A stretch of DNA of 64,000 bases from Hygrophila difformis (GCA_030278955.1 JAOANR010000005.1:8026394-8090393), one strand, 5' to 3'. Positions 1 to 11,634 are shown, counted from the stretch's first letter. The notes: generated by a model from the sequence alone, not told the origin. Translations and numbers: made by a program.

Positions 1-297
1 GTCGGTATTTGATAATGGCCAGAAATGTCCATTATTTCAATCCATTTCCGTGTCTTAAACGGACATTTGATCGCATTCCGGTCTTATATTAAATAAGAAA
101 GCAGTCGAATTGGACTGATTTATGCATATTTGTAAAAATATTGAGCTGGTATGAAAAATGCATAAATATGTAATTTTATTACACATTTATGTTAGAAAAA
201 TCCAAAAACATGAGAAAAAGAAAAGAAAAGAAAAAGGAGACAAAAATATGGGAAAAGAAATGAAAACCCACAAAAATTTGACATTTTTCAGGAAATT

Positions 298-560
298 ACG
301 ATGCTACACTCAACTACGACCCTAAGCATGTTCAGCGTCGTAGTTGAGTATAGCGATGAAGGCAGAAAATGAGGCAAGAATCTGGAGAAGAGCTACGACG
401 TCAAGCATGGCGTCGTAGACCAAGTGTAGCGAAGTAAATGGAGTATAGCGTCGTAGGCTGTTCACTTAGAGACAAAGAAGTGTACCCGAAGTGGAAGACT
501 ACGATGTTACATCTAGAGCGTCGTAGCAAGGTATAGCGACGAAGTCAAGCTCAGCGTCGT
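298..560 (+). repeat. CGACG hairpin array A, 5' LTR
   Basis: Many copies of TACGACG(CT) and its reverse complement (AG)CGTCGTA alternate. They build inverted repeats, for example a perfect 13-bp stem between 308-320 and 337-349 and an 8-bp stem CTACGACG...CGTCGTAG near 400-425. The same array occurs in the 3' LTR (16916-17183). Different copies keep the arms but vary the spacers. Confidence 0.8.
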
Positions 561-619
561 AACCAGGCCAGAATTCAAAATTCAAGGCCTGGGGGCCCAT
601 GGGCCTAGGGTGTCCCACC

Positions 620-627
620 TATTTAAG
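620..627 (+). promoter_or_regulatory. Possible LTR TATA-like element, 5' copy
   Basis: TATTTAAG lies just after a conserved GGGCCCATGGGCCTAGGG block; the same layout recurs in the 3' LTR at 17239-17246. The position, downstream of the first CGACG array, would suit a U3 promoter. Only the motif and its conservation support this. Confidence 0.3.
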
Positions 628-1275
628 GACAAGCTGACTCCTAGGATCAACATCTCAGACAGAATATAGAAAACTTGGAGACAACTTGGTGTTCTTGAGA
701 GGTGTAGGTAGTTAGGTTATTAGGGTTTTAAATTTTTTTGTATTATTTATCTTTCTTGCATTATTTCTCAGTTTTAGCTACTGTTTAGTCCAGATTGGTG
801 AGTGTTTAATGTTCTAGACTTAGATAGCCACTATCTTCATTATTTACAGCTTTGTAAACCTTTATTGAGGTTTGAAATACCCAAATGATGGGTATTATCA
901 AACTATTTTCTTATATATGGGAAGATAATCACAAAAAGAGTCCCAAATCATGAAATAGACTTGGTCTATGGATTTCTTGCTTTATTTTCGGTTTCATGAC
1001 AATTTGGTCATTTATTTTTCTGTTTACTTGAGGATTCAACGTTGTCTCCTTCCTCTTTGGATCCTCACGCATGAGATGTTGGTTGGAAACCCTCATTTGG
1101 GTTGGTGGTTCACATTTGCATAGTTTCACACTTATTTTTCCTTTATTTTTATGCATTTTAGTTTTCTGTTCTTCTTTGTTTTGTCACATGTATGCATTTT
1201 GAACCATGGATCTGAAAAATAGGGTTTGCAATCGCATAGATTGCATTATCCGAAACAACACTTATGTCCTGAAGG

Positions 1276-1383
1276 GACTACGACGGTAACCGCCCTACGA
1301 CGCTACCCAAGGTAGCGACGTAGGTAAAGGTTCTGCGTCGTAGTTACTTCGGGCTTAAGAAAAACTTGTTCTACGACGCTAGA
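1276..1383 (+). repeat. CGACG hairpin array B, 5' LTR, first half
   Basis: Alternating CTACGACG and GCGTCGTAG arms, interrupted at 1383 by the solo-LTR insertion and resumed at 4120-4362. The uninterrupted version is at 17899-18253. Confidence 0.75.
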
Positions 1384-4119
1384 TGTAACACCCGAGGAAA
1401 AAAACAAATTCAAATTGTTTTGAACTACGTCATGACTTGATCCCTTCACAGGGTACGTAGGCAGCTTGGAACTAATTTCTAAGTTCAGTCACGAAATAAA
1501 TCACGAAATAGATCACAAGGACGATAGGAGGAGTTGGAACCAATTTAGACTAGGCTAATTAGGACATGGAAATGTTGCGAGCGATAAGCCGGACTCGTAA
1601 CAAGTTTAAGGAAAGGATTCCGAACCGGAGACGACCCAAGGAATCGAGCTAACACGTAGAAAACCGATAGGGGAAAGCAAGGGAAGACCCGACAGAACAC
1701 GCGGACCGCCGAACCGGCCGGCCCGCGCCCTCCGCGCGCCGCCGCGCGGCCACCGCGCGGACGGAGGTGTCGCGACTACAGGGCAGTCCACGCGTGCTCC
1801 GTGCGGACAAAGGCCTATGTGCGCGTCACCAGCGCGCCAGAGGTGCAGGAGGTGTAAACTTTCCTTCCATGGCGATTTTCTTGCCAAAATTAACACCCCC
1901 TTCGATGGTAATCGGATCTCAGCCTTGGGGAAGGCTTAAGAATACCCTAGGGGCGCCCCAAACCCTAAAGTTTCAGAAAACACTTCCTACCCTCCCTCAA
2001 TTCCCTCTCCAAGTTCAAAACTCCTTCGACACCACTTTCCGGCGAGTATTCCGGCGACGACGGGACGACCGGGACAAGCCCCTGACTTCTAGACCCTTGG
2101 TAAGCTATTATAGAATGTTTTAGTTCGTCCATATAACTCAGAAACTCAAATTCTAACCCCTTTTCCTTGTCACGATTTCACGTCGGAAAATGAACAAAAA
2201 GCGATCGAAGAAGTTGGCCGTTCGTCGTGACCCTATGGCGTCCGGAAACCCATTCCAGCAACCCTAATCTCTAACTAAGTAAGTTAAAACCTTACTCACA
2301 AATTTTCGTGGTTGTTTGTTGTTTAAAACTCGAGATATAGGCTTGTAACAAAAATCGGTTTTCAAAAACCCTATTTTCGTCCAATTTCAAAGACTCGCCT
2401 AAAACTCGACCTTCGGGAATTCAAACCGGAAACATTTCAACATAAAAGTTGTTCCTAACATCTTTATCTATCTTGTGTCCAAATTTCAGCCGTTGACATT
2501 AAGTTTTGCTATCCCAAATCACGCCGTAAACTTTCTGTGACAACCCGAACGTTTTTAAACTGTGACAGTTTTCCATATTCGATTTGATGCATGTTTTTCA
2601 CCCATTTTTCGAATGATTTAACTTGCATTCCTTAACAAAAGTTGTAGATAATTGTGTCTAGATTATGCATATAAAATTTTACGAATTTTGGTGTTCATTT
2701 GATATGTCAATCGGTCGAATTTTCAGAACTGTTTTAAAACCTATTCGGAACCCGCGAGTATGCAGTGAGTTGTGGTCGATTTTTGAGTACCAAGAATTCA
2801 TTATTTCCAAATTCTTAAAACATGAAAGTTGTTCCTTAACGTGTTTTGTAGTTACTGTAAAAATTTCGCATCGATTGGTTTTGAAATGAATTTTTAATCG
2901 GCGTTGCACGAACCTGTGACGGAACCAGTTTTTAAGACAGAAATTATTCTTTGCAATGAACTCGAATTTCGACTCACTTCGGAACCTTATTTCCAAAAAC
3001 TTAAAACATGAAAGTTGTTCGTGTGTGTGTTTTTGAACTACTATAAAAATTTCAGAAATTTTGGTGTAAAAACGAATTTTTAATTAAGAAAGGCGTAAAC
3101 TGCCTCGAATAGGATTTTTCGAACTTGAGAAAACTCGAACTATGAAACCGCGATATCGATCATTTGATAACTTTGAAATACGAACTTTCGAAAAATCCCG
3201 TTCACTAGGCTGAGCTGATCTTCATGCTATCATTATCTTTGAGACTGCCTCGTTAGTGGTCTCCTTACTATCTGAGATTGCCTCGTTAGTGATCTCGCGC
3301 GCTGTATTTTTGGATCGCCTCGTTAGTGGTCCTACTATCTTTTTGGATCGCCTCGTTAGTGGTCCTACTATCTTTTTGAGACTGCCTCGTTAGTGGTCTC
3401 CCATTGTTTGGACTGCCTCGTTAGTGGTCCTATGTTGAGATTGCCTCGTTAGTGATCTCCCGGTATGGTGTCCTCTTCTTAGTCTACGGGATAAAATGTA
3501 AAAGACTTGTGTGAGTGTTCCATTATGCTTAAATCGTATTATCATGTTTTTAAATTATGTATTTAAAATTATGCAACTTAAATTATGCTTTTAATTACGC
3601 TTTTAAAATTTTGTCCTTCAATCATGTTTTCCGCTGCAAATGAATTATGTATTTTAACTTTACGTATGGTAAGCAAAATCTTTAGTTTAAACACATGTAA
3701 CCCCTTTTATTTGTTAGTTAGGGATTAACTTACTCAGTATATTTTTATACTGACAACCGTTGTCATTTTTCTTTTACAGAGTATGTCGAGTGACGCATAC
3801 GCATACACTTGGGGGGAATTATTTATGAACATTTTCGCTTTCTGCATCGTATTACTGTTTACCGGGTCTGTTTAACCCGAGGTTTTGGCCGTGTTGGCCG
3901 TGACTACATTTCCGCTGCATTTACCTTATCCATGCATGATGATTTTTACTATCATACTTGATTAAAGTATTATTAAATTCCGGATTCATTGTTGAATGTT
4001 CTTAAAACTTTGCATACCCATAAGCCTTGCACCTCCTTAGCGAGCTCGGGAATCCGTGTCTTGCTAGGGAGATGCGGCGGTGACACCTCGGCCTGGGTTA
4101 CCAAATCCGGGGTGTTACA
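1384..4119 (+). mobile_element. Solo LTR of a TGTAACACCC LTR family, nested in the 5' LTR
   Basis: Starts TGTAACACCCGAGG and ends CCGGGGTGTTACA, imperfect terminal inverted repeats with TG...CA ends. It is flanked by a perfect CTAGA duplication (1379-1383 and 4120-4124). The matching place in the 3' LTR (around 18000) reads straight through, confirming the empty site. There is no primer site or coding region, so this is one LTR left by recombination. Its ends and overall style match the LTRs of the gag-only element at 36646-45692. It contains a GC-rich stretch (about 1690-1860) and a tandem hairpin array (3241-3459). Confidence 0.88.
3241..3459 (+). repeat. Seven-copy tandem hairpin array with changing stems
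   Basis: Seven units share a fixed core GCCTCGTTAGTG flanked by complementary arms: GAGAC/GTCTC (3241-3263, 3378-3400), GAGAT/ATCTC (3274-3296, 3437-3459), GGATC/GGTCC (3312-3332, 3345-3365) and GGAC/GTCC (3410-3430). Spacing is mostly 32-33 nt. Stem bases change together, so pairing is kept while the loop stays constant. Confidence 0.85.
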
Positions 4120-4362
4120 CTAGACCCTACGACGTAGACCATGTTTAACGTCGTAATCTTTGTCTAGAGTCGTAGAACCCCAAAATACTTATTTTCTTAC
4201 AAAAATCCACCTACGACGTTACACCCACGACGATATCTTAGGATAGCGTCGTAATTTAGCGTATAGCGTCGTACCCCCCCCCCCTCCCCGTTTCATCAAT
4301 ACTTCTAAAAATTTACCATACGACGCTATCCTCACGATGCTATCCTAAGATAGCGTCGTAAT
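4120..4362 (+). repeat. CGACG hairpin array B, 5' LTR, second half
   Basis: Continuation of the array split by the solo LTR. It includes a poly-C tract (4274-4289) and inverted copies of TACGACGCTATC/GATAGCGTCGTA. Confidence 0.75.
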
Positions 4363-4711
4363 TGGCATTTTTGCCAAATTTTCCATTTCTCCATTTTTCT
4401 CACTTAACTAATTGAACCTTTGTATTAATATTTTGAGGTTGAAATCCAATAATTTCAACCTATGATTAATTTGATACAAAGAACTTTGTTCAATACTCCA
4501 TTAAAAGATTTCTCTATAAAAGTCAAACTCTAATGATCTAAGTATATAATCCGGACTGTGATTAATTAATTAATTATGGAATGAGAGATTATTAGACATT
4601 AAGGGTAATTATGGATTAATTTCCATACCCTTGCATGAGAAACCAATGTCTCTCATACAAGATGACCCAAAAATATTTTCTGTTATCTATTTTGTCTTTA
4701 CCTGTGATGTA

Positions 4712-7322
4712 TGAAACGAATAGTGAAGAATATCATAGAATACTGTTGGCGAACGGTCCCCTTACCGGGAAGTGAAGTAGCCCGTAGTGAACGACCTGGA
4801 TAGCAGTTGTTTGCAGTCCGGATTATCCTGATTATTTTTATCATCTTTTTAGCCAAATAAATTCTTCTCATCTCCGGCTATTTCATCTCTGTGTCTCACA
4901 TTCTGTCTAAACCCGTCTTATATTTTGGGTTAATTTGATTTTACACTTCCTTATAAATTTATGCATGATAATATTATGTAAATATTGTGGTCTAATTATT
5001 TTGGGATCCTTCCCTTGGACATAGAAGTCTAGATTTCAAGTCAGATGTCTCACAATAAATTTCCAACAAAAAATTCATTTATAATCCGGATCTAAGTAAG
5101 GGATAAATTCCACAGTTATGATTAATTCATATCCGATCGAGGGTAGGTTTTGGGAAATTAGAAGCAGAGTCAGCGATTAGGTCTCATCTAGACTGATAGG
5201 GTCTGTGTTTTAATTGAGAGTTTAGTACATGTTTAGGGAACAATTTCCAAAGATTTATTATTTTCCAGAATTGTTGTATGTTGGAATTCTTGTATTAAAT
5301 ATTGTACAGAGTCAGAGTCCACTTGGATTCAGATGAGGTGTGATAGATAATACTAGAGGAACAACATGTGGGCCTTGGTTATTTTCTAAGGTAGGGTTGA
5401 GTATTCTTTCAACTACTATCCTCTTCTGCCAAAGCCTATTTTTGAGTCCTGAGTGAGTGCATCCGGAACGAACTAACCTATTAGTTCGTTTCATTAGTTT
5501 GTATCTCATTAACCACCCGGAAGGAAGTGAACACTGCGAGCGGTTCACCGAGATTCGGGAATTCTTGATCCACGCTCGGTCATCCTGACTGGGGGCTTTC
5601 TTTCACTACCGGTACGAAGCTTTTGAAACTTCCGAGTGATAGGATTTTAAATGTTTTCTTTACTGCTTTCTTTTAATCGCTTTCGTAGAGGTCACTCGGA
5701 TGTGTCTCTAGATCTTCCAACTGCTACTAGGACTGAGAGTTAAGGGATAGTTCAGGGCTTGATTTGAATCTTTGGGCGTGACATGGAGGAATGATGGGAG
5801 TACTTGGCATTTCAACTAATGATTTGTCAGGTGTTGCTTGTCCACGGCAGATGAATGAAACGAATAGTGAAGAATATCATAGAATACTGTTGGCGAACGG
5901 TCCCCTTACCGGGAAGTGAAGTAGCCCGTAGTCTATATATTCATTTCTATCTGTTATTTTGCATGGTTTGGATAGTGACTGACGAGGTCAGGTGAACGGT
6001 CCTCTTACCGGGAAATGAAAGAGTCACTCGGTCAATCCCTGTCTGAATACAGTTTTATTTTCTTATTCTATTTTTCAAACCCGAATTTCAAGCTATAACA
6101 TTATCAGATGGTGTCGATCAACACTGTTTGACTGGTAGTATGGCGAGAAAATACGTAGGTTTTTTTATCTCAATTCTCAGATAGTAAAAATCTTGATGAT
6201 AGCGATCACTGTCATTTAAGGTCTTCTGCCATCTAAAATCATCCCACTTGGAATAGTCAGGACCTGGATAGCAGTTGTTTGCAGTCCGGATTATCCTGAT
6301 TATTTTTATCATCTTTTTAGCCAAATAAATTCTTCTCATCTCCGGCTATTTCATCTCTGTGTCTCACATTCTGTCTAAACCCGTCTTATATTTTGGGTTA
6401 ATTTGATTTTACACTTCCTTATAAATTTATGCATGATAATATTATGTAAATATTGTGGTCTAATTATTTTGGGATCCTTCCCTTGGACATAGAAGTCTAG
6501 ATTTCAAGTCAGATGTCTCACAATAAATTTCCAACAAAAAATTCATTTATAATCCGGATCTAAGTAAGGGATAAATTCCACAGTTATGATTAATTCATAT
6601 CCGATCGAGGGTAGGTTTTGGGAAATTAGAAGCAGAGTCAGCGATTAGGTCTCATCTAGACTGATAGGGTCTGTGTTTTAATTGAGAGTTTAGTACTTGT
6701 TTAGGGAACAATTTCCAAAGATTTATTATTTTCCAGAATTGTTGTATGTTGGAATTCTTGTATTAAATATTGTACAGAGTCAGAGTCCACTTGGATTCAG
6801 ATGAGGTGTGATAGATAATACTAGAGGAACAACATGTGGGCCTTGGTTATTTTCTAAGGTAGGGTTGAGTATTCTTTCAACTACTATCCTCTTCTGCCAA
6901 AGCCTATTTTTGAGTCCTGAGTGAGTGCATCCGGAACGAACTAACCTATTAGTTCGTTTCATTAGTTTGTATCTCATTAACCACCCGGAAGGAAGTGAAC
7001 ACTGCGAGCGGTTCACCGAGATTCGGGAATTCTTGATCCACGCTCGGTCATCCTGACTGGGGGCTTTCTTTCACTACCGGTACGAAGCTTTTGAAACTTC
7101 CGAGTGATAGGATTTTAAATGTTTTCTTTACTGCTTTCTTTTAATCGCTTTCGTAGAGGTCACTCGGATGTGTCTCTAGATCTTCCAACTGCTACTAGGA
7201 CTGAGAGTTAAGGGATAGTTCAGGGCTTGATTTGAATCTTTGGGCGTGACATGGAGGAATGATGGGAGTACTTGGCATTTCAACTAATGATTTGTCACGT
7301 GTTGCTTGTCCACGGCAGATGA
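4712..7322 (+). repeat. Tandem ~1.45-kb duplication in the 5' LTR
   Basis: Two copies start TGAAACGAATAGTGAAG (4712-5855 and 5856-7322). The first lacks about 330 bp. Each unit repeats a motif of the form GAACGGTCC(C/T)CTTACCGGGAA. An open 78-codon frame on the minus strand is identical in both copies but looks like a passenger of the duplication rather than a gene. Confidence 0.85.
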
Positions 7323-8171
7323 CCAACATACTCTTGCAAGGCATTGCAAGGGGAGTTAATAACCTGTGGTATCTTAGAATTTGTTTTCTTAAAAACATGT
7401 AAATCCTTACTGTAAGTACCTGTCTGTTAAAGGGAACATGGTAAGGAAGCATGAGAGTTAGTTAACTGAAAGGATTATCCCAAACAAAGATCTGTGTATT
7501 AAAATGGAAGTTTAGCTGTGTTTCATCTGAATCTTGTCCAATCTTTATTATTTTATTGCTTTCGTAGATTAAATTTACTTCGCTTTCAAGAATAATTTTA
7601 TCTGCTTTATTCCATTGCTTTCATGGCTTAGAATTAAATCAAGTCGAGTAGATGGTAGTTTAAACACAAATTCGAATCGAGTAACCGAGTAGAAAATCTT
7701 AGTAAACGACGTGGGACCTGCTTCTATCGCACATCCTCCAGTGAACGATCCAGTCTTACTATAAATTACTGCAATTTTTGACACCGTGCGCTTTCGGGGG
7801 CACAGTTTCTTAACACGAGTAATAAAAACGTGACAACCTATAAATATTACCCTTCCCAACTCCATTTTCATAAATTGGTTTCATTAAATAAAATTGAAAA
7901 CCAGGATGTTTATTTTTCAGAAAATACTCATATAGTGGGAACTTGTCAAAAGTTTCATGGCAAGGATCTTCATGGCAGGAAATTGTCAAAAGTTTCATGC
8001 CGGGGAGTTCCACAGCGCCGTTTGAAATCAAAGTTTCCCACATGAGTAATAAAAAGTGGAATATATCCTTAAACCCCTTTTCCCAAGAATCATAACTCTT
8101 TTCATTTAATAAATTCGAACTTGATATATTTTATAAAAATACTCGTGTTAATGAAATTGTCAAAAGTTTCA

Positions 8172-8189
8172 TGGCGCCGTTGTCGGGGA
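8172..8189 (+). promoter_or_regulatory. Primer-binding site, tRNA-Asp type
   Basis: TGGCGCCGTTGTCGGGGA follows the LTR end without a gap. Plant tRNA-Asp ends in the complement of TGGCGCCGTTGCCGGGGA, so there is one mismatch. This fixes the element's orientation and the 5' LTR boundary. Confidence 0.9.
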
Positions 8190-8299
8190 GGATGCAGCGT
8201 CGTTTACTAAGAGAATTACACTCCTGATTACTCCTAGTTAGTTTTAGTTAGCTTTGTATATCTATTTCAGAGCAGAGAAGTATCCCCAAATCAATTAAA

Positions 8300-8338
8300 C
8301 ATTTAGAGTACCAAGACTCTAAATGTGAGGATGTTGAT
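8300..8338 (+). repeat. Hairpin plus PPT-like 18-mer, copy 1
   Basis: Inverted repeat CATTTAGAGT/ACTCTAAATG (8300-8309, 8316-8325) runs into the 18-mer AAATGTGAGGATGTTGAT (8321-8338). A pyrimidine-rich tract ending TTCTTGCAG lies about 50 nt downstream. The same 18-mer recurs at 10647-10664 and across the 3' LTR start (16615-16632). Confidence 0.75.
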
Positions 8339-8717
8339 TTGAGGAGAAAACCTAACCGATTTGGGTATTCTTTCTTGCAGGAATCAAGGAACCACCAAAA
8401 AGAAGGAGCAGAGAAATGAAGCAGAAAAACCAGGTTCCCGGTTGGATTGATCCCATGAATTTAAGAAAATAATTTCGGAAATTAAAAACCCGGAATAATT
8501 TTTGCAAACAAGTGGAATTAATCCAACCTATTTATTTTATGCAAGTAGAATTTTATTACTTCAGCCCACTCATAACATGAAAAATTATTTTGGACAAGAA
8601 TTTCCAAGTCCAAAACAAATAAAATTAACTGAGGCCCAAATTCACCTTCTCAGGCCCAGTCCGCTTAAATTTTGAAAAATTTCAAACATCCGAGTGTTAG
8701 CCGAATCCCGCTCCCAC

Positions 8718-9128
8718 TTACGACGCTATCCATAGCTACGACGCTGACCTAGGTCAACGTCGTAGTAAGCATACAGCGTCGTAGTATTCCACCTTGTCCT
8801 CTTCAGCAATTACGACGTCAAACACACCCTACGACGCTACTTCAGCGTCGTAGTCGAAGTGTAGCGTCGTAGTACACTCGTCCCTTTTATCCTACGACGC
8901 AGTCCCTCAGTACGACGCTATCCTGGTACAGCGTCGTACTAAAGGGATAGCGCCGTAGTGCACTCCCTTGTCTCACCACCGCCTTACGACGCAATCCAAA
9001 AGTACGACGCTGAGTTCAACATCGTACCTTTGGATAGCGTCGTACCTTTTTCTTTTTCTTTCTACCTACGACGCTGAACTTAACCTACGACGCTAGTATA
9101 GCGTCGTAGGCCAAGTATAGCGTCGTAA
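8718..9128 (+). repeat. Internal CGACG hairpin array
   Basis: A third array of the LTR type, here inside the element just before the internal promoter. It includes a near-perfect 30-bp palindrome at 8736-8765 (one mismatched pair) and many TACGACGCT/AGCGTCGTA arms. Confidence 0.8.
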
Positions 9129-9145
9129 GCCCTTTTCCCTCCTTT

Positions 9146-9153
9146 TATAAAAA
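9146..9153 (+). promoter_or_regulatory. Internal TATA box
   Basis: TATAAAAA in a C/T-rich setting, followed by a pyrimidine-rich leader and then ATGGCG about 160 bp downstream (9308). This is the usual layout of a plant RNA polymerase II gene, yet it lies in the interior of a retrotransposon about 1 kb after its 5' LTR. Confidence 0.6.
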
Positions 9154-10470
9154 CCCTGACCCTTCTTTTTCTCCAGTCCCACACTTAGAAAATTTTCAAA
9201 ACTCTCTCATCTCGAACCCTTCTCTCCCGAACGAGCACCACAGTGTTCTTCGCACTCTTTTCGTCCAAATCCAAGGGAAACTCCGTCCATTTTGCACGAA
9301 AATCACAATGGCGTCGTCGTCGTCATCTCCGAAGAAAACCGAACCCTGGTAACCCTTCTCCCCTGCATTTCGCGAATTCACGCAAGCCCCTGTTCTGCGA
9401 TTCTTGTGTTTTTCTTTTCCATTTTTAAATAGGGCTATTTTATGTTCATTCCTTCTGTTTTAGTTCGATTTTAAGCGATTCTTGATGTGGGCAGTGATTA
9501 TTTGGGGATTACTGTAATTTTTGTGTTGGCCGAGCATGATTTAGAAGAATGGGGTGTTGTTGTTATTATCATTGAAGCGTGCGGGCTGTTCGTTTTTGAA
9601 TGGGGTGTTGTAGGGCTCCTCAGGAGGCATTGTCTGTTATTATAGGGTTTCTGTGGATTTATGCTACTTGAGAAATCTGTGAAAATCTGAATTATGGTAA
9701 ACCAATGAGCATATGGGTATTTGTGAATATCTAGATGTTGTTGGTAAACCATGAGTGATTGTTTCTGTTTTAAGTTTTGGGGCATGAATACGTGAGAGTA
9801 TGCTTAAAGTGAATCTGTTCATATGTTCATGACTGTTTTGCCATGTTGAACTTAAGGTTTATGGAGCATGATAGCATAATTGATCTTGAGTTTTGCTGAA
9901 GAAGGGAGAATGAACTTGAATTATGTGTTAGCAGCATAGTTTGCATGCCTCTGTGATCATTTAATGTTGTTTTCCCTGCTGGTACTCTGTGGTGTATATA
10001 CTGCAATTTGATAAAGTGGGAGTGTTGGTGTGTATGTTGCAGTTTCAGTGCACACCACACACTTTTCAGAAAAAGTGATTTTCACAAAAAACAAAAATAG
10101 TTGGTAGGAATTTTGGTTGACAAGTGTATTTTGGTTCCCAATGCAACTAAGAGTGTGAGTATTAAAATAGCAGTATTTTTGTCACCTATAGCTGCTATTC
10201 TCTTTTAAAAATCCAATGGGACCACACACATCCCACTTTTCATTTAATAAATAAGTCAACCTTTAAAAACTAAAAAAAATAGTGTTTGCAAACTTTTGGG
10301 AATGTTTTAACTGTCCAAAACAGTCCAAGCAATCCGGAATTAGCAAATCCATTCCGCCACGTCTCCACTGCACACTCCAATTTCGAGCATCCATTCCATT
10401 CATCTCATCTCATCCCATTTTCAACAAGTGCCTCGAGCTTGTTTAATGAATTTGAGAAAATCAAGTTTTT

Positions 10471-10575
10471 GGGCCCAATGGCCCATTAAAAGAGATTTTT
10501 GGTCCAATGACCATTTTATTTTCTCTTTTTGGACTCAAGAGTCCAAACCAAAAACATTTTTAGGACCAATGACCT
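10471..10575 (+). repeat. Four hairpins at 30-nt spacing
   Basis: Units start at 10471 (GGGCCCAATGGCCC), 10501 (GGTCCAATGACC), 10531 (GGACTCAAGAGTCC) and 10562 (AGGACCAATGACCT, one mismatch), each preceded by TTTTT. Stem sequences differ but remain complementary, and the short loop (AA or CAAT) is similar. Confidence 0.75.
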
Positions 10576-10628
10576 CAAATTTGTTACTTATGCACTGTAA
10601 TAAAATTCAAGTTTAATCAATTAAATCA

Positions 10629-10664
10629 CATTTTGAGCTTTGCTCAAAATGTGAGGATGTTGAT
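10629..10664 (+). repeat. Hairpin plus PPT-like 18-mer, copy 2
   Basis: Inverted repeat CATTTTGAGC/GCTCAAAATG (10629-10638, 10642-10651) overlaps AAATGTGAGGATGTTGAT (10647-10664). The arms differ from copy 1 at 8300 yet pair perfectly. A splice acceptor follows about 70 nt later, as in copy 1. Confidence 0.75.
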
Positions 10665-10733
10665 TCTAAACTTGAACAATTCATGGAAATTTATAAAAAC
10701 TTGAGTACCTCTAATCTCCTCTATCTTTTTCAG

Positions 10734-11634
10734 GAATGAATTAGTAGTAAAATCAGGCATCGGGCTGCCTGATTGCACATATGAGCAAGCAGCACAACAT
10801 GCTTCGATTAACCGAAATGAGATCAAGAACATGAGGGCGGCAATCATGTCAGAATACGGGGTCCCGCTAGATCATACCACAGAAGATAAGTTGGAATTTC
10901 CACAAGGATGGGACGTGAACATACCCCCAGAAGACAGAACGGTTGTGGCTGCTTCGATCGAAAGAGATTATTACCACTTTCTGAAGAAATTTTGGGTGAT
11001 GATGATGGATCATGCCAAGAATGATGTGCTGACAACTCCATATGTCCATCACGAGCGGATTCAGTTAAAGTTCAGGGAACATAGAGCCATCTGGAACCGG
11101 CATGTAGAAAGAGGGACGAAAGACTCGAATCTGGCCGACTTCGATATCATCATCCCAAACCAGATCATTGATCCACAAGTCAGAATAGCCTTCACTGACA
11201 AACATATTGATCTTAGCAGAATTCTAAACAGTGGGACCATAATGATGCACGAGGCCTTTCCATTCAAATGGAACTCATATTTATTTGAGAAGAAGGGACC
11301 AGTGGAACAAAGGTGGATTGCAGATCAAGCACGTCTCAGGCACCGAGAATTAAGCTGCAACCTGCACAAGCACCTCAAAAGTGCAGAGAATTTTGAGCAG
11401 GGCCACAATACTTCACTGCTGAACACCATGAGGAGAATGATAAAGGACGCCCGACAGCAGTGGGAGGATCTAACATTTGTCTGGGGAGAGGAAACCCAAG
11501 CATCACCCAATCGCATTTGGAAAAAGGAGTGGAACCACCTGAGGGAGAGCTTGAATCCATCTTCACGCACAGAAAGTACGGGAAATTCGGTACTACGGAC
11601 GAAGATGAGCACCCTCGGCATATCACTATATTAA
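10734..11634 (+). pseudogene. N-terminal segment of the long frame (unknown family)
   Basis: Exon 2 reads in frame through the Met at 10831. The product is hydrophilic and rich in Trp, His and Arg (FLKKFWVMMMDHAKND; HERIQLKFREHRAIWNRH). I recognise no domain. The last about 50 codons, after WEDLTF, look out of frame. The frame at +2 from 11460 (EGELESIFTHRKYGKF...) appears to be the true continuation. Confidence 0.5.

Larger units (their letters stand above)
10..8171 (+). repeat. 5' LTR of the giant element (interrupted)
   Basis: Direct repeat partner of 16629-22423. It is interrupted by a 2736-bp solo LTR (1384-4119) with its own target duplication. Removing that leaves about 5.4 kb. It contains CGACG hairpin arrays, a poly-C tract (4274-4289) and a tandemly duplicated segment of about 1.45 kb. 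The first duplicate lacks about 330 bp compared with the other three copies: the sequence jumps directly from the CCCGTAGT motif near 4792 to GACCTGGATAG. The LTR ends in CA directly before the primer-binding site. Confidence 0.9.
9349..10733 (+). other. Probable 1385-nt intron with hairpin array near its 3' end
   Basis: GT (9349) to AG (10733), joining two in-frame coding segments. No internal gene was recognised. Its last 270 nt carry four periodic hairpins (10471-10575), a fifth hairpin (10629-10651) and the PPT-like 18-mer (10647-10664). Confidence 0.6.

Noticed and set aside
3241..3459. CRISPR-like reading of the 33-nt spaced repeats
   Set aside because: The units are plant LTR hairpins with constant loops and degenerate spacers, and no cas genes could be expected in this genome.
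5312..7016. Identical 78-codon minus-strand frames in each LTR tandem unit (also at 19531-19767 and a near-copy at 20980-21216)
   Set aside because: They are identical because the DNA was duplicated. There is no domain, promoter or codon evidence, and they sit inside LTRs.
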